From Phosphoribacter sp037045045 (GTDB lineage: Bacteria > Actinomycetota > Actinomycetes > Actinomycetales > Dermatophilaceae): DNA of 64,000 nucleotides. The notes under the pieces were generated by a model. That model searched no databases. It was given only the letters and a program-made list of their open reading frames with translations, and was not told the DNA's origin. The position numbers were made by a program, and so were the translations under genes. Of the stretch, positions 17,070 through 26,818 are shown one piece after another (position 1 is the stretch's first letter; every line of letters starts with the position of its first letter). The stretch lies in the NCBI GenBank assembly GCA_037045045.1, contig JBAOHL010000002.1, positions 372,001 to 436,000 of the forward strand, in the 5' to 3' direction.

Positions 17070-17666
17070 TCAGACCGGTGGCGCCGGGTCGTACTGGATC
17101 CCGCGGCGAACGTCACGGGCTCGCTGTTCGCCCGCGAACCGGCGCACCAGGTGCAGTGCCATGTCGATCCCGGCCGACACTCCCGATGAGGTCACGAGGT
17201 CCCCGTCGTCGACGAACCGCTCCTGCTCGCGCACCTCGATGCTCGGGTCCAGTTGGCGCAGGAGGTCGATCGACGCCCAATGGGTGGTCGCGGGGCGGCC
17301 CGCCAAAAGCCCGGCCGCGGCATACACAAGAGAGCCCGTGCAGACGCTCGCCATGACCGGAACCGCGGCGCGTTGGCCCCGCACCCAGTCCAGGTGCGCG
17401 GTGTCGACGAGCTGGGGACGGGTGCCCATCCCGCCCGGGTGGATGAGCACCTCGAACGGTGGCGCCTCGGCGAAGGCGTGATCGGGGAGCACCCGCATCC
17501 CCTTGGCGCAGCGCACGAGCGCGCCGTCGCGCGAGAGCGTGCTCACGGCATACCCGTCGTCGGGCCAGGTCTGCGTCCAGAACGCGAGCACTTCCCACGG
17601 ACCCACCGCGTCGAGTTCCTCGACGTCGTCGAACAGGACGATCCCGATGTTCTTCACCGCTGACAT
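17070..17666 (-). CDS. DJ-1/PfpI family protein (isonitrile-hydratase-like)
   Basis: 198 residues. The core begins IGIVLFDDVEELDAVGPWEVL and carries the nucleophile cysteine in MASVCTGSLVYAAAGLL, then VTSSGVSAGIDMALHLVRR. This arrangement matches the InhA/ThiJ branch of the DJ-1 superfamily, with isonitrile hydratases and transcription-factor-like relatives. No helix-turn-helix follows, so it is the stand-alone form. Exact reaction unknown. It converges with the efflux gene, 52 bp apart. Confidence 0.85.
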   Translation of the reverse strand: MSAVKNIGIVLFDDVEELDAVGPWEVLAFWTQTWPDDGYAVSTLSRDGALVRCAKGMRVLPDHAFAEAPPFEVLIHPGGMGTRPQLVDTAHLDWVRGQRAAVPVMASVCTGSLVYAAAGLLAGRPATTHWASIDLLRQLDPSIEVREQERFVDDGDLVTSSGVSAGIDMALHLVRRFAGEQRARDVRRGIQYDPAPPV

Positions 17667-17919
17667 GCGATGAGCATGGCCCCGCGAGGCAGGGTCGGCA
17701 ACGACCCCGACGCGGCGTGGCACTCCGCTGATCCGCGGCATCGCGCGGCGTTCCCTCCGCTCCGGGAGTATGCCGCCCGGACCCGGGCGCGGAGCGGCGA
17801 ACAGCAACCGGGGCGGCCCGGGCACCTTGCAGCCGCTGGCGACGACCACCGCTCGGGCGACCGGAGGTTCGGCACCCCCTAGGTAGGCTTCACACGGCAC
17901 GGCCGCTGCGGCGCGCCCC

Positions 17920-17995
17920 GCCGGCGTGGCGCAATTGGCAGCGCACCTGTCTTGTAAACAGGGGGTTGGGGGTTCGAGTCCCCCCGCCGGCTCCA
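17920..17995 (+). tRNA. tRNA-Thr (anticodon TGT), CCA encoded
   Basis: 76 nt. Acceptor GCCGGCG pairs with CGCCGGC; anticodon stem CCTGT/ACAGG encloses CTTGTAA, giving anticodon TGT (reads ACA); T arm GGGGG-TTCGAGT-CCCCC; CCA at 17993-17995. The gene is complete although an IS481 element starts at the very next base and duplicates its last 15 bp. Confidence 0.95.
17981..17995. repeat. Left copy of 15-bp target duplication
   Basis: CCCCCGCCGGCTCCA, the last 15 bp of tRNA-Thr. An identical copy is at 19278-19292. The two copies abut the left and right ends of the IS481 element exactly, which marks them as its target-site duplication. Confidence 0.85.
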
Positions 17996-19277
17996 TGTGA
18001 TGTCTCAAGACATCGGCGACAGGGCGAACCCTCAGGGTTCGCCCTGTTTCGTTGTTTGGGGTTGGTATCGGCGGGTGGGGTCGAGGGTGAGGTGGCGGAG
18101 GATTTCGCCGGTGGTGGCGTGGCTGATGGTGATGTCGAGGTCGTGGATCAGTGCCAGGACGGGTGTGCCGTTGAGGTGCCGGCCGATGCCGATGGAGTAG
18201 AGGGTGCCGGCGTGGCGCAGGGTGATTTTGCCGTTGTTGATTTTGTCGGTGCGGACGCGTGCGTGGGTTCGGTCCGGGGGTTCGTGCAGGTGTCCGGGGG
18301 TGGCTTTGGGTCGGCTGGTGTAGGCGGCCAGCGGGGTGCGGCGGTTGAGGGAGCGGTGGGGCCGGTCGGTGTTGTACTCGCGGGTGAAGCGGTCCAGGAG
18401 GTGGTGGAGTTCGGTGAGGGTGGCTGGCTGGGTGGGCTGGTTGCGGAGCCACTTCTTGAGGGTCTGTTGGAAGCGTTCGACCTTGCCTTGGGTTTGGGGG
18501 TGGTTGCCGCGGCCGTTCTTCTGGGTGATGCCCAGGCGGGCGAGTTCGGTCTCGAAGGCGTTGCGTCCGCCGCGGACGCTGTGGGAGGCGTGCCGGACGG
18601 TGTACACCATGCCGTTGTCGGTGAGGGTGGCTGCGGGGCAGCCGAACTCGCTGACCGTGGCCTGGAAGGTGGCCAGAACGACCTGCCCGGTGATCCGCCG
18701 GTGGGCGCTGACGTGCAGGGCCATCCGGGAGTGGTCATCCAGCCAGGTGATGATCTCGGTGTCGGTGCCGGTGGTGAGCCGGTAGTGGGTGAAGTCGGAC
18801 TGCCAGCACTCGTTGGGTTGGTCGGCGGCGAAGCGCAGGTAGGCGCTCTTGGGCTTCTTCTTTGGCTCCGGTGTGACCGCGTCGTGGCGGGTCAGGATCC
18901 GGGCGATGCTGGCACGGGACACGGTGGTGCCAGCGCGGGCGAGGTGGGCGCTGATGGTCTCGGGGCCGGCGTCGTGCCCGGCGTGCAGGAGGCGGTCTCG
19001 TTCGGTCAGCACAGCCTCGATGGCTGCCGCGGGGATCGCGGTCGGGGAGGTCTTCGGTCGGCGTGAGCGGGGTTCGAACGCTGCCTGGCCCTCGGCTCGG
19101 TAACGGGCCAGGAGCTTGTATACCCAAGCCCGGTGGACCCCGTAGCTGGCGGCGACCTCGGCCACCGGACGATGTTGTTCGAGGACCGCAGTGATCACCA
19201 GACGAGCCTTGGACACCCCCGAGTCTGATGTCGCCTATGTCTTGAGACACCTGTCGCCTATGTCCTGAGACTCGACA
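17996..19277. mobile_element. IS481-family insertion sequence, 1282 bp
   Basis: Complete element bounded by 27-bp imperfect inverted repeats (17996-18022 and 19251-19277) that both begin TGT and share GACAT-GGCGACAG-like cores, flanked by a perfect 15-bp direct repeat. A second copy of the right repeat core lies just inside at 19229-19249, next to the transposase start. It encodes one transposase on the minus strand. The intact frame, repeats and duplication suggest a recent, probably still competent insertion. Confidence 0.9.
18032..19216 (-). CDS. IS481-family DDE transposase
   Basis: 394 residues. N-terminal helix-turn-helix (VAEVAASYGVHRAWVYKLL) for end binding, then an integrase-type catalytic core: WQSDFTHY (first Asp), LTDNGMVY (second Asp) and GKVERFQQTLKKW (Glu), preceded by the HPQTQGK box that is typical of this family. 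A C-terminal extension follows with YSIGIGRHLNG. Full length for the family with no stops or shifts, so the enzyme is probably active. Confidence 0.95.
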   Translation of the reverse strand: MSKARLVITAVLEQHRPVAEVAASYGVHRAWVYKLLARYRAEGQAAFEPRSRRPKTSPTAIPAAAIEAVLTERDRLLHAGHDAGPETISAHLARAGTTVSRASIARILTRHDAVTPEPKKKPKSAYLRFAADQPNECWQSDFTHYRLTTGTDTEIITWLDDHSRMALHVSAHRRITGQVVLATFQATVSEFGCPAATLTDNGMVYTVRHASHSVRGGRNAFETELARLGITQKNGRGNHPQTQGKVERFQQTLKKWLRNQPTQPATLTELHHLLDRFTREYNTDRPHRSLNRRTPLAAYTSRPKATPGHLHEPPDRTHARVRTDKINNGKITLRHAGTLYSIGIGRHLNGTPVLALIHDLDITISHATTGEILRHLTLDPTRRYQPQTTKQGEP

Positions 19278-19292
19278 CCCCCGCCGGCTCCA
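19278..19292. repeat. Right copy of 15-bp target duplication
   Basis: Identical to the tRNA-Thr 3' end at 17981-17995, directly after the right inverted repeat of the IS481 element. The following 239 bp up to the kinase gene hold no gene or RNA that I can recognise. Confidence 0.85.
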
Positions 19293-19531
19293 CGGCCCGA
19301 CCTGGCGAAATGCCTTCCGCACCAAGCTGGGAGCGCTGTTGACCCGCCGCAGGCTTCGGCCGGGTGTCCCGGCAGCATGCCCGATCAGTGCCCTGCATAT
19401 CGCGCGCGGCGTCCGCGGTGACGAGCCTGATGGCGCGAGCCGAGCAGACCGCGCGGGCGAAAGGGCCAGTTACTGACGCGGCAAGCGATCCGCGGAGTTG
19501 TCGGTAGCACCCAGCCGGCGTGACGAACGGT

Positions 19532-21322
<1,791 letters not shown>

Positions 21323-21437
21323 GGGTCAACGGTAAGCGAGCGGGGGCGAACTGCGGGCGAGGACGGCATACCGCGCCGCGCGCCGCGCGTGGTGGATCGG
21401 CCCGGCGGCACGACGGCCTCTGCTCGTGGGACGCCGG

Positions 21438-21866
21438 CTACTGCTGGATGTACCCGACGAGGTGGTCGCGCTCGACCTGCAGCGCCTCGATGCGGTTCTT
21501 GACGACGTCGCCGATGCTCACGATGGCGTAGAGCTCACCGCCGCTCATCACCGGCATGTGACGGATTCGCTGCTCGGTCATCGTCTGCGCCAGATGGGCA
21601 AGGTCCTCGTCGGGCTCGCAGGAGATGACCTCGGCGGTCATGATCGAGCTCACCGGGCTGGACAGGACTGCCGCGCCGGCGCTGTGCAGGTGGCGGACGA
21701 CGTCGCGCTCGCTGACGATGCCGGCCACGCTCTTGCCGTCGACGCTGACGACAAGGGCTCCGATCTTGTGTTCGGCCAGGACACCGAGCAACTGCTCGAC
21801 CGAGTCCTCCGGGCGGATCGTCACGACCCCGCCGGGCTTGCGGCGCAACACATCGGAGATGTTCAT
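21438..21866 (-). CDS. Two-CBS-domain protein
   Basis: 142 residues made of a tandem CBS pair: first VTIRPEDSVEQLLGVLAE..GALVVS..GIVSERDVVR, second MTAEVISCEPDEDLAHLAQ..RHMPVM..AIVSIGDVVK. Such Bateman modules bind adenine nucleotides and regulate partners in trans. The ATG at 21866 gives the module with only a few extra residues. No partner domain is attached; the kinase gene downstream on the same strand is 115 bp away. Confidence 0.88.
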   Translation of the reverse strand: MNISDVLRRKPGGVVTIRPEDSVEQLLGVLAEHKIGALVVSVDGKSVAGIVSERDVVRHLHSAGAAVLSSPVSSIMTAEVISCEPDEDLAHLAQTMTEQRIRHMPVMSGGELYAIVSIGDVVKNRIEALQVERDHLVGYIQQ

Positions 21867-22069
21867 GGGGCGACGGTAGTCGCCTCGCGCCGGTGGCGCC
21901 AGCGGGCCCACCCACTGTGTCCGGGCAGTTGCGCCGCATCGTGGCAGGACCGACGTGCCACGGTGCGCCAGAAATGCCCGGTCGCAGTTTCGGGCGGTTT
22001 GTCCGTCGATCAGGTATGCCGCGCCGGCCGACCCGTCGCGCGGACCGTTGCCGGCGCAGGACCCGGCGA

Positions 22070-22166
22070 GCTACCGCGCTGGCAGCACCAGGTGGGCTAC
22101 CGCGCTGGCAGCACCAGGTGGGCTACGCGCTCGCGATACTGGGGGAGCTACCGCGCTCTCGATCGG
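22070..22166. repeat. 26-bp direct repeats in intergenic DNA
   Basis: Two exact copies (22070-22095, 22096-22121) of a 26-bp unit starting GCTACCGCGCTGGCAGCACC, followed by two degenerate starts at about 22122 and 22147 that keep GCTAC(C)GCGCT. They fill much of the 304-bp gap between the CBS gene and the 3' end of the second LacI gene. No gene was found in the gap. Confidence 0.7.
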
Positions 22167-22170
22167 CGAC

Positions 22171-23274
22171 TCATGCCGGCCGCGTGCCGGGATGGGCGCT
22201 CCGACCCGCTCGCGAACCTGCGGACCGACCCGGCCAGTGACTGGCCCGGTCCGTGCTCGCGGCGGCCGTCGATCCCCGCACGACGAGTTCGGGCCGGAAC
22301 CAGTAGTCCAAGGGCGGATCGGAGACGCCGTCCTGGATCTGGCGCAGCAGCGCCTGTACCGCGGCCTCGCCCATCGGCCCGACCTGCTGGCGGATCGTCG
22401 TGAGCGGAGGGTCGGCGAAACCGACCAGCGGAGAGTCGTCGTAGCCGACGACGGACACGTCGGTGGGCACCCGCAGACCCCGAGCCCGGGCCTCACGCAC
22501 CGATCCGAAGGCCATGATGTCCGACGCGGCGATGACGGCAGTGACCCCGCGGGCCAACAATTGCGCGGTCGCGGCGGCCCCGCCCTCAACGGTGAACAGC
22601 TCGTGGACGATGAGCTCGTCGAGGTCTGCGGGCCGGAGATCGAGCAGCCGAGTCATCGTGGCGCGGAACCCGGCGATCTTGCGCTGGACGGGCCAGAACC
22701 GCGCAGGTCCGAGCGCGAGGCCGATGCGCCGGTGACCGAGGCTGACCAGGTGGGTGACGGCGAGGTCCATGGCGGCCACGTCGTCGTCGCACACCGAGGC
22801 CATGGGGATGCCGGCGATCTGACCGTTGACGAGGACCACCGGCAGGCCCCGGTCCCTCAGCCGCTGGTAACGGGCCGGGTCGGCCTCGGTATCCGCGTGC
22901 AGCCCGGACACGCTGATGATGCCGGCCACGGCGCGCTCCAGGAGCATGTCGACGTAGTCGTCCTCGTGCACCCCTCCGGGGGTCTGGGTGCAGAGGATGG
23001 GGATGTACCCGTGTCGGGCCAATGCGGTCTCGATGACTTGGGCGAAGGCCGGGAAGATCGGGTTGGTGAGTTCCGGGACGAGCAGGCCGACCAGGCCGAC
23101 GCTTTGGCGACGCAGCAGGCTCGGGCGGTCGTAGCCCATGACGTCCAAGGCGGTGAGGACCGCCTGTACCGTCGAATCGGCCACCCCCGGGCGGCCGTTG
23201 AGGACACGGCTGACGGTGGCCTGGCTCACCCCGGCATGCCGGGCGATGTCCTCCAAGCGGGCGCGGCGGGCCAC
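22171..23274 (-). CDS. LacI-family repressor of the sugar ABC operon
   Basis: 367 residues. N-terminal helix-turn-helix LEDIARHAGVSQATVSRVLNG, hinge, then a sugar-binding sensor domain (VGLLVPELTNPIFPAFAQ, VSVVGYDDSPLVGFADPPLTT). The GTG at 23274 is preceded by GAGGAGGT with 7 bases between. The last 30 residues beyond the domain are Arg/Ser/Gly-rich and run into the repeat zone, so the C-terminus may have been altered. It is divergent from the solute-binding protein gene, which makes that ABC importer its likely target. Confidence 0.88.
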   Translation of the reverse strand: MARRARLEDIARHAGVSQATVSRVLNGRPGVADSTVQAVLTALDVMGYDRPSLLRRQSVGLVGLLVPELTNPIFPAFAQVIETALARHGYIPILCTQTPGGVHEDDYVDMLLERAVAGIISVSGLHADTEADPARYQRLRDRGLPVVLVNGQIAGIPMASVCDDDVAAMDLAVTHLVSLGHRRIGLALGPARFWPVQRKIAGFRATMTRLLDLRPADLDELIVHELFTVEGGAAATAQLLARGVTAVIAASDIMAFGSVREARARGLRVPTDVSVVGYDDSPLVGFADPPLTTIRQQVGPMGEAAVQALLRQIQDGVSDPPLDYWFRPELVVRGSTAAASTDRASHWPGRSAGSRAGRSAHPGTRPA

Positions 23275-23442
23275 CGTTGCACCTCCTCGAACGCGGTCTC
23301 GCGATGGTCCCCCTGACGCGATGGTAACGGTCCCGCAAGTATCTGCACCCTGATCGCCCACTTCTTTCACCGCACTGCTACAGTCCGAGCCATTCGGCTC
23401 CGGACCAGCCGAAAGCCACGACCACGCTGAGGAGCACCCCAC

Positions 23443-24741
23443 ATGCCCAAGACCAAGGTGGCCATCACGGTCGCCGCCGCCGCCCTCGCGCTGACCGCTA
23501 CCGCGTGTAGCAGCAGCTCGACCTCGACGACGGCGACGTCGTCGAAGGCCGCTGTCGACCCCACCACCGTCAAGGCCGACCTGACGTGGTGGGACACCTC
23601 CGACGCGACGAACGAGGCGCCCGCGTTCAAGAACCTCGTCGCCGACTTCAACAAGACGTACCCGAACGTCAAGATCAACGTGCAATCCGTGCCGTTCGGC
23701 GAGGCGCAGAACAAGTTCAAGACCGCGGCCGCCGCCAAGTCCGGCGCGCCCGACATCCTGCGCGCCGAGGTCGCCTGGGTGCCCGAGTTGGCCTCTCTCG
23801 GCTACCTCTACGCCCTCGACGGCACCGAGCTGACCGCCGACTCCAGCGACTTCCTCGCGGCCCCGGCCGGCTCGACGAAGTTCGGCGGCAAGACCTACGG
23901 GGTCCCGCAGGTCACCGACTCACTGGCCCTCATGTACAACAAGAAGATGCTCTCCGACGCCGGCGTGCAGCCGCCGAAGACGTGGGACGAGCTCAAGGCT
24001 GCGGCCGCGACGATCAAGACCAAGACCGGCAAGGACGGCGCGTACCTCAACCCGGCCGGCTACTACCTACTGCCGTTCATCTACGGCGAGGGCGGCGACC
24101 TCATCGACGCCAGCGCCAAGAAGATCACCGTGAACGCCGCGCCCGCGGTCGCCGGCGTGAAGAAGGCCCAGGAGCTGCTTGCCGCCCCCGGCTTCACCAA
24201 GCCTCCGGCCACCGAGGCCTACGGCGCGATGATGACCGCGTTCAAGACCGGCCAGGTCGCGATGATCGTCCAGGGCCCCTGGGAGGTCAACAACATCAAG
24301 AAGGAGGCCGGCTTCGGCGGCTTGGACAACCTGGGCATCGCCCCGGTCCCGGCCGGCAGCAAGAAGGCCGGCGCGCCCGTCGGCGGTCACGACTACGTCA
24401 TCTGGTCGGGTATGTCCTCGGACAAGGCGGCCGCCGCGACCGCGTTCATCAAGTTCATGTCGAGCGCCGACAGCCAGGCCAAGCTCGCCGACAGCCTCGG
24501 CCTGTTGCCGACCCGGACCTCGGCATACACGAAGGTGACCAACCCGATCGTCGGCGCCTTCAAGCCCGTCATGCAGGTCGCCGTCGAGCGCGCGTGGATC
24601 CCCGAGGGCGGCAAGCTCTTCGGTCCGCTCGACCAGGCCGCGACGGCGCTGCTCGTGCAGGGCGCCGACGCCCAGACCGAGCTGACCAAGGTCGCCAACA
24701 CCTACAAGACCGAGGCCGTCAAGGACTACGCACTGTCGTGA
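23443..24741 (+). CDS. ABC sugar importer, extracellular solute-binding lipoprotein
   Basis: 432 residues. Signal peptide with lipobox TATAC followed by a Ser/Thr linker, then a family-1 solute-binding protein: LTWWDTSDATNEAPAF, FKTAAAAKSGAPDILRAEVAWVPELA, TDSLALMYNKKML and QVAMIVQGPWEV. This pattern fits maltose/oligosaccharide-type binding proteins. It captures sugar outside the membrane for the two permeases that follow. Probable -10 TACAGT is at about 23381. The precise sugar cannot be read from the sequence. Confidence 0.92.
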   Translation: MPKTKVAITVAAAALALTATACSSSSTSTTATSSKAAVDPTTVKADLTWWDTSDATNEAPAFKNLVADFNKTYPNVKINVQSVPFGEAQNKFKTAAAAKSGAPDILRAEVAWVPELASLGYLYALDGTELTADSSDFLAAPAGSTKFGGKTYGVPQVTDSLALMYNKKMLSDAGVQPPKTWDELKAAAATIKTKTGKDGAYLNPAGYYLLPFIYGEGGDLIDASAKKITVNAAPAVAGVKKAQELLAAPGFTKPPATEAYGAMMTAFKTGQVAMIVQGPWEVNNIKKEAGFGGLDNLGIAPVPAGSKKAGAPVGGHDYVIWSGMSSDKAAAATAFIKFMSSADSQAKLADSLGLLPTRTSAYTKVTNPIVGAFKPVMQVAVERAWIPEGGKLFGPLDQAATALLVQGADAQTELTKVANTYKTEAVKDYALS

Positions 24742-24820
24742 CGCCTGGTGTCGACGTGGCCGGGTCCGTTCGTCGGGCCCGGCCACGGCCATACCTCCAC
24801 CTCGATCCGCAGGAGACCCG

Positions 24821-25778
24821 ATGAAACGTCTCAAGGACGGCTTCGACAAGTACTGGTACGCCTGGGCGATGGTCGCCCCGGTCATCATCGTCCTGGCACT
24901 GCTCGTCTTCTACCCGCTCGTCCAGGGCGTGTGGATGTCGTTCACCGACCAGAACGAGGGCAACCAGGTTGCCGAGATCTGCACGAAGACCCTCGGCGGT
25001 GACACGGTCTGCCAGGCCAACCCCAACGCGTGGCAGTACGTCGGCCTGCAGAACTACGCCGACCTGATCACCGGGCGAGTCGGGGAGTTCTGGCAGCAGT
25101 TCCGGATCACCCTCATCTGGACCTTCGCCTGCGTGTTCTTCCACTACACCCTCGGCCTGGGCCTCGCGGTCCTGCTCAACCGCAACATCCGCGGCCGGGC
25201 GATCTACCGCGTGCTGCTCATCCTCCCGTGGGCCGTGCCCGCGTTCGTCTCCGCCTTCGCGTGGAAGTTCATCTTCGACCGCGACCGCGGCGTGCTCAAC
25301 GCCCTCGTCACGAGCCTCGGCGGCACCCCCATCGACTACTTCGATTCGACGCCCAAGGCGCTCATCGCCGTCATCGTCGTCAACGTTTGGCTCGGTGTGC
25401 CGTTCATGATGGTCGCGCTGCTCGGCGGCCTGCAGGCCGTGCCCGTCGAGCTCTACGAGGCCGCCGAGATGGACGGCGCGTCGGCGTGGCAGCGGTTCAC
25501 GAACATCACCCTGCCAGAGCCTGCGACCGGTGAGCGCGTCGGTCATCCTCCTCGGCACGATCTGGACGTTCAACATGTTCCCGATCATCTTCCTGGTCAC
25601 CCGCGGCGGCCCGAGCGGCACGACGGACATCCTCGTCACCGGGGCCTTCAAGGCGGCGTTCGAAGGGCTACGCAACTACTCGCTTGCCTCGGCGTACGGG
25701 GTGCTCATCCTCTCGATCCTCATCGTTTACTCGATCGGATACCGGTTCTTCCTGCGCAAGCAAGGGGAGGTGTGGTGA
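24821..25778 (+). pseudogene. ABC sugar permease (MalF type), interrupted by a frameshift
   Basis: MalF-like permease with KYWYAWAMVAPVIIVLALLVFYP at the N-terminus and several membrane helices. The frame is intact to NITLP at about 25515, inside the EAA loop (AAEMDGASAWQRFTNITLP). The natural continuation (SLRPVSASVILLGTIWTFN and on to the C-terminus at 25778) is in another frame; dropping one base at 25515-25518 restores it. Either a true frameshift mutation or an assembly error. The partner genes are intact, so an error is quite possible. The next gene starts at the stop by a GTGA overlap. Confidence 0.85.
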
Positions 25779-26629
25779 CCATGGCCAAACGCCGTCCCCG
25801 CGGGCAACGATCGCCCCTGGCCAGCGTCGGCATCCACGCGACGCTGTGGGTGTGCTGCTTCGTCGCCGTGTTCCCCATCGTGTGGATCGCCCTGGCCTCG
25901 CTCAAGCCGGCCAACCAGATCGCCACCCTGGCGCCCATCGTCGAACCGAGCCTCGACAACTACCACGCCTTGCTGAGCAACACCGACTTCCTGCGCTGGT
26001 TCGGCAACTCCGTCGTCGTCGCGATCGGCACGATGCTCTTGGGCATCTTCATGTCGGCCACGGCCGGGTTCGCCATCTCCCGCTACAACTTCCCCGGCAA
26101 GCGCCCGCTGATGTGGACCTTCCTCATCACCCAGATGTTCCCCGTGGCGATCCTCATCGTGCCGATCTACGCGATCATGTCGAAACTGCAACTCATCAAC
26201 ACTCCGGTGTCGCTCGTCATCGCGTACTGCACGGTCGCCGTCCCGTTCTGCACGTGGATGCTCAAGGGGTACTTCGACACCATCCCCCACGACCTCGACG
26301 AGGCCGGGATGGTCGACGGATTGGGGCCGTTCGGGGTGTTCTGGCGGGTCGTGCTCCCGCTGGCCCGCCCGGGCCTTGCGGTCACCGCGTTCTACACCTT
26401 CCTCACCGCGTGGGGCGAGGTCGCGTACGCCAGCGCCTTCCTCAACACCAACGACCGGTTCACCCTCGCCTACGGTCTGCAGACGCTCATCCCCCGGCCG
26501 CCGACCCTGCCGCTGTGGGAGTTGCTCACTCCCGCGGCGGTACTCATCACCATCCCCGCGGGCCTGGTGTTCTTCTTCGCCCAGCGTCACCTCGTCGCCG
26601 GCCTCACCGCCGGCGGCACGAAGGGTTAG
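25775..26629 (+). CDS. ABC sugar permease (MalG type)
   Basis: 284 residues with about six membrane helices and the EAA coupling loop DEAGMVDGLGPFGVFWRVVLPLARPG, which docks on the ATPase. GGAGG precedes the GTG at 25775 (overlapping the malF stop) and an ATG at 25781; either may be used. It forms the importer with the solute-binding protein and the frameshifted permease. No ATPase lies in the operon itself; the MsiK-like ATPase begins 190 bp downstream under its own operator. Confidence 0.92.
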   Translation: MTMAKRRPRGQRSPLASVGIHATLWVCCFVAVFPIVWIALASLKPANQIATLAPIVEPSLDNYHALLSNTDFLRWFGNSVVVAIGTMLLGIFMSATAGFAISRYNFPGKRPLMWTFLITQMFPVAILIVPIYAIMSKLQLINTPVSLVIAYCTVAVPFCTWMLKGYFDTIPHDLDEAGMVDGLGPFGVFWRVVLPLARPGLAVTAFYTFLTAWGEVAYASAFLNTNDRFTLAYGLQTLIPRPPTLPLWELLTPAAVLITIPAGLVFFFAQRHLVAGLTAGGTKG

Positions 26630-26702
26630 TCCGGTATGCCGCGTCTCGTGCTCGCCTGGTCCCCGCCTTCGCCTCGTCCCCGGTCGCGGCGAGAACGAGC
26701 AG

Positions 26703-26716
26703 TGAAAGCGCTTGCA
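26703..26716. promoter_or_regulatory. LacI/GalR-type operator TGAAAGCGCTTGCA
   Basis: Near-perfect palindrome around AAGCGCTT, matching the general LacI/CcpA-type consensus TGNAANCGNTNNCA. It lies 103 bp before the ATPase start. A LacI-type regulator, perhaps that encoded at 22171, is the likely binder. Confidence 0.6.
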
Positions 26717-26818
26717 TCGCCAAGACGGCATACGGCACAATGAGTGTCGACCGCACCCGCGGCCGAACCTTTACAACGGATCGTCCGGCACGTTCCTGCC
26801 GGTGAAGGAGACAACAGC

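Noticed and set aside
17670..17882. A 70-codon plus-strand frame before tRNA-Thr
   Set aside because: No ribosome-binding site or recognisable motif, and Arg/Gly/Ala-rich composition typical of chance frames; the 253-bp spacer is treated as empty.
17920..19292. An integrative element attached at tRNA-Thr (attL/attR)
   Set aside because: The 15-bp direct repeats abut IS481 ends exactly and the interval encodes only its transposase, so they are a target duplication and not integrase att sites.
25505..25535. Programmed ribosomal frameshift in the permease gene
   Set aside because: No slippery heptamer, stop codon at the shift or downstream structure is visible; ABC permeases are not known to use recoding.
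24821..26629. A single fused two-permease protein
   Set aside because: The apparent fusion frame runs through about 90 codons of non-membrane, Arg/His/Pro-rich sequence, while the true MalF end and MalG start lie in their expected frames; a frameshift explains it better.
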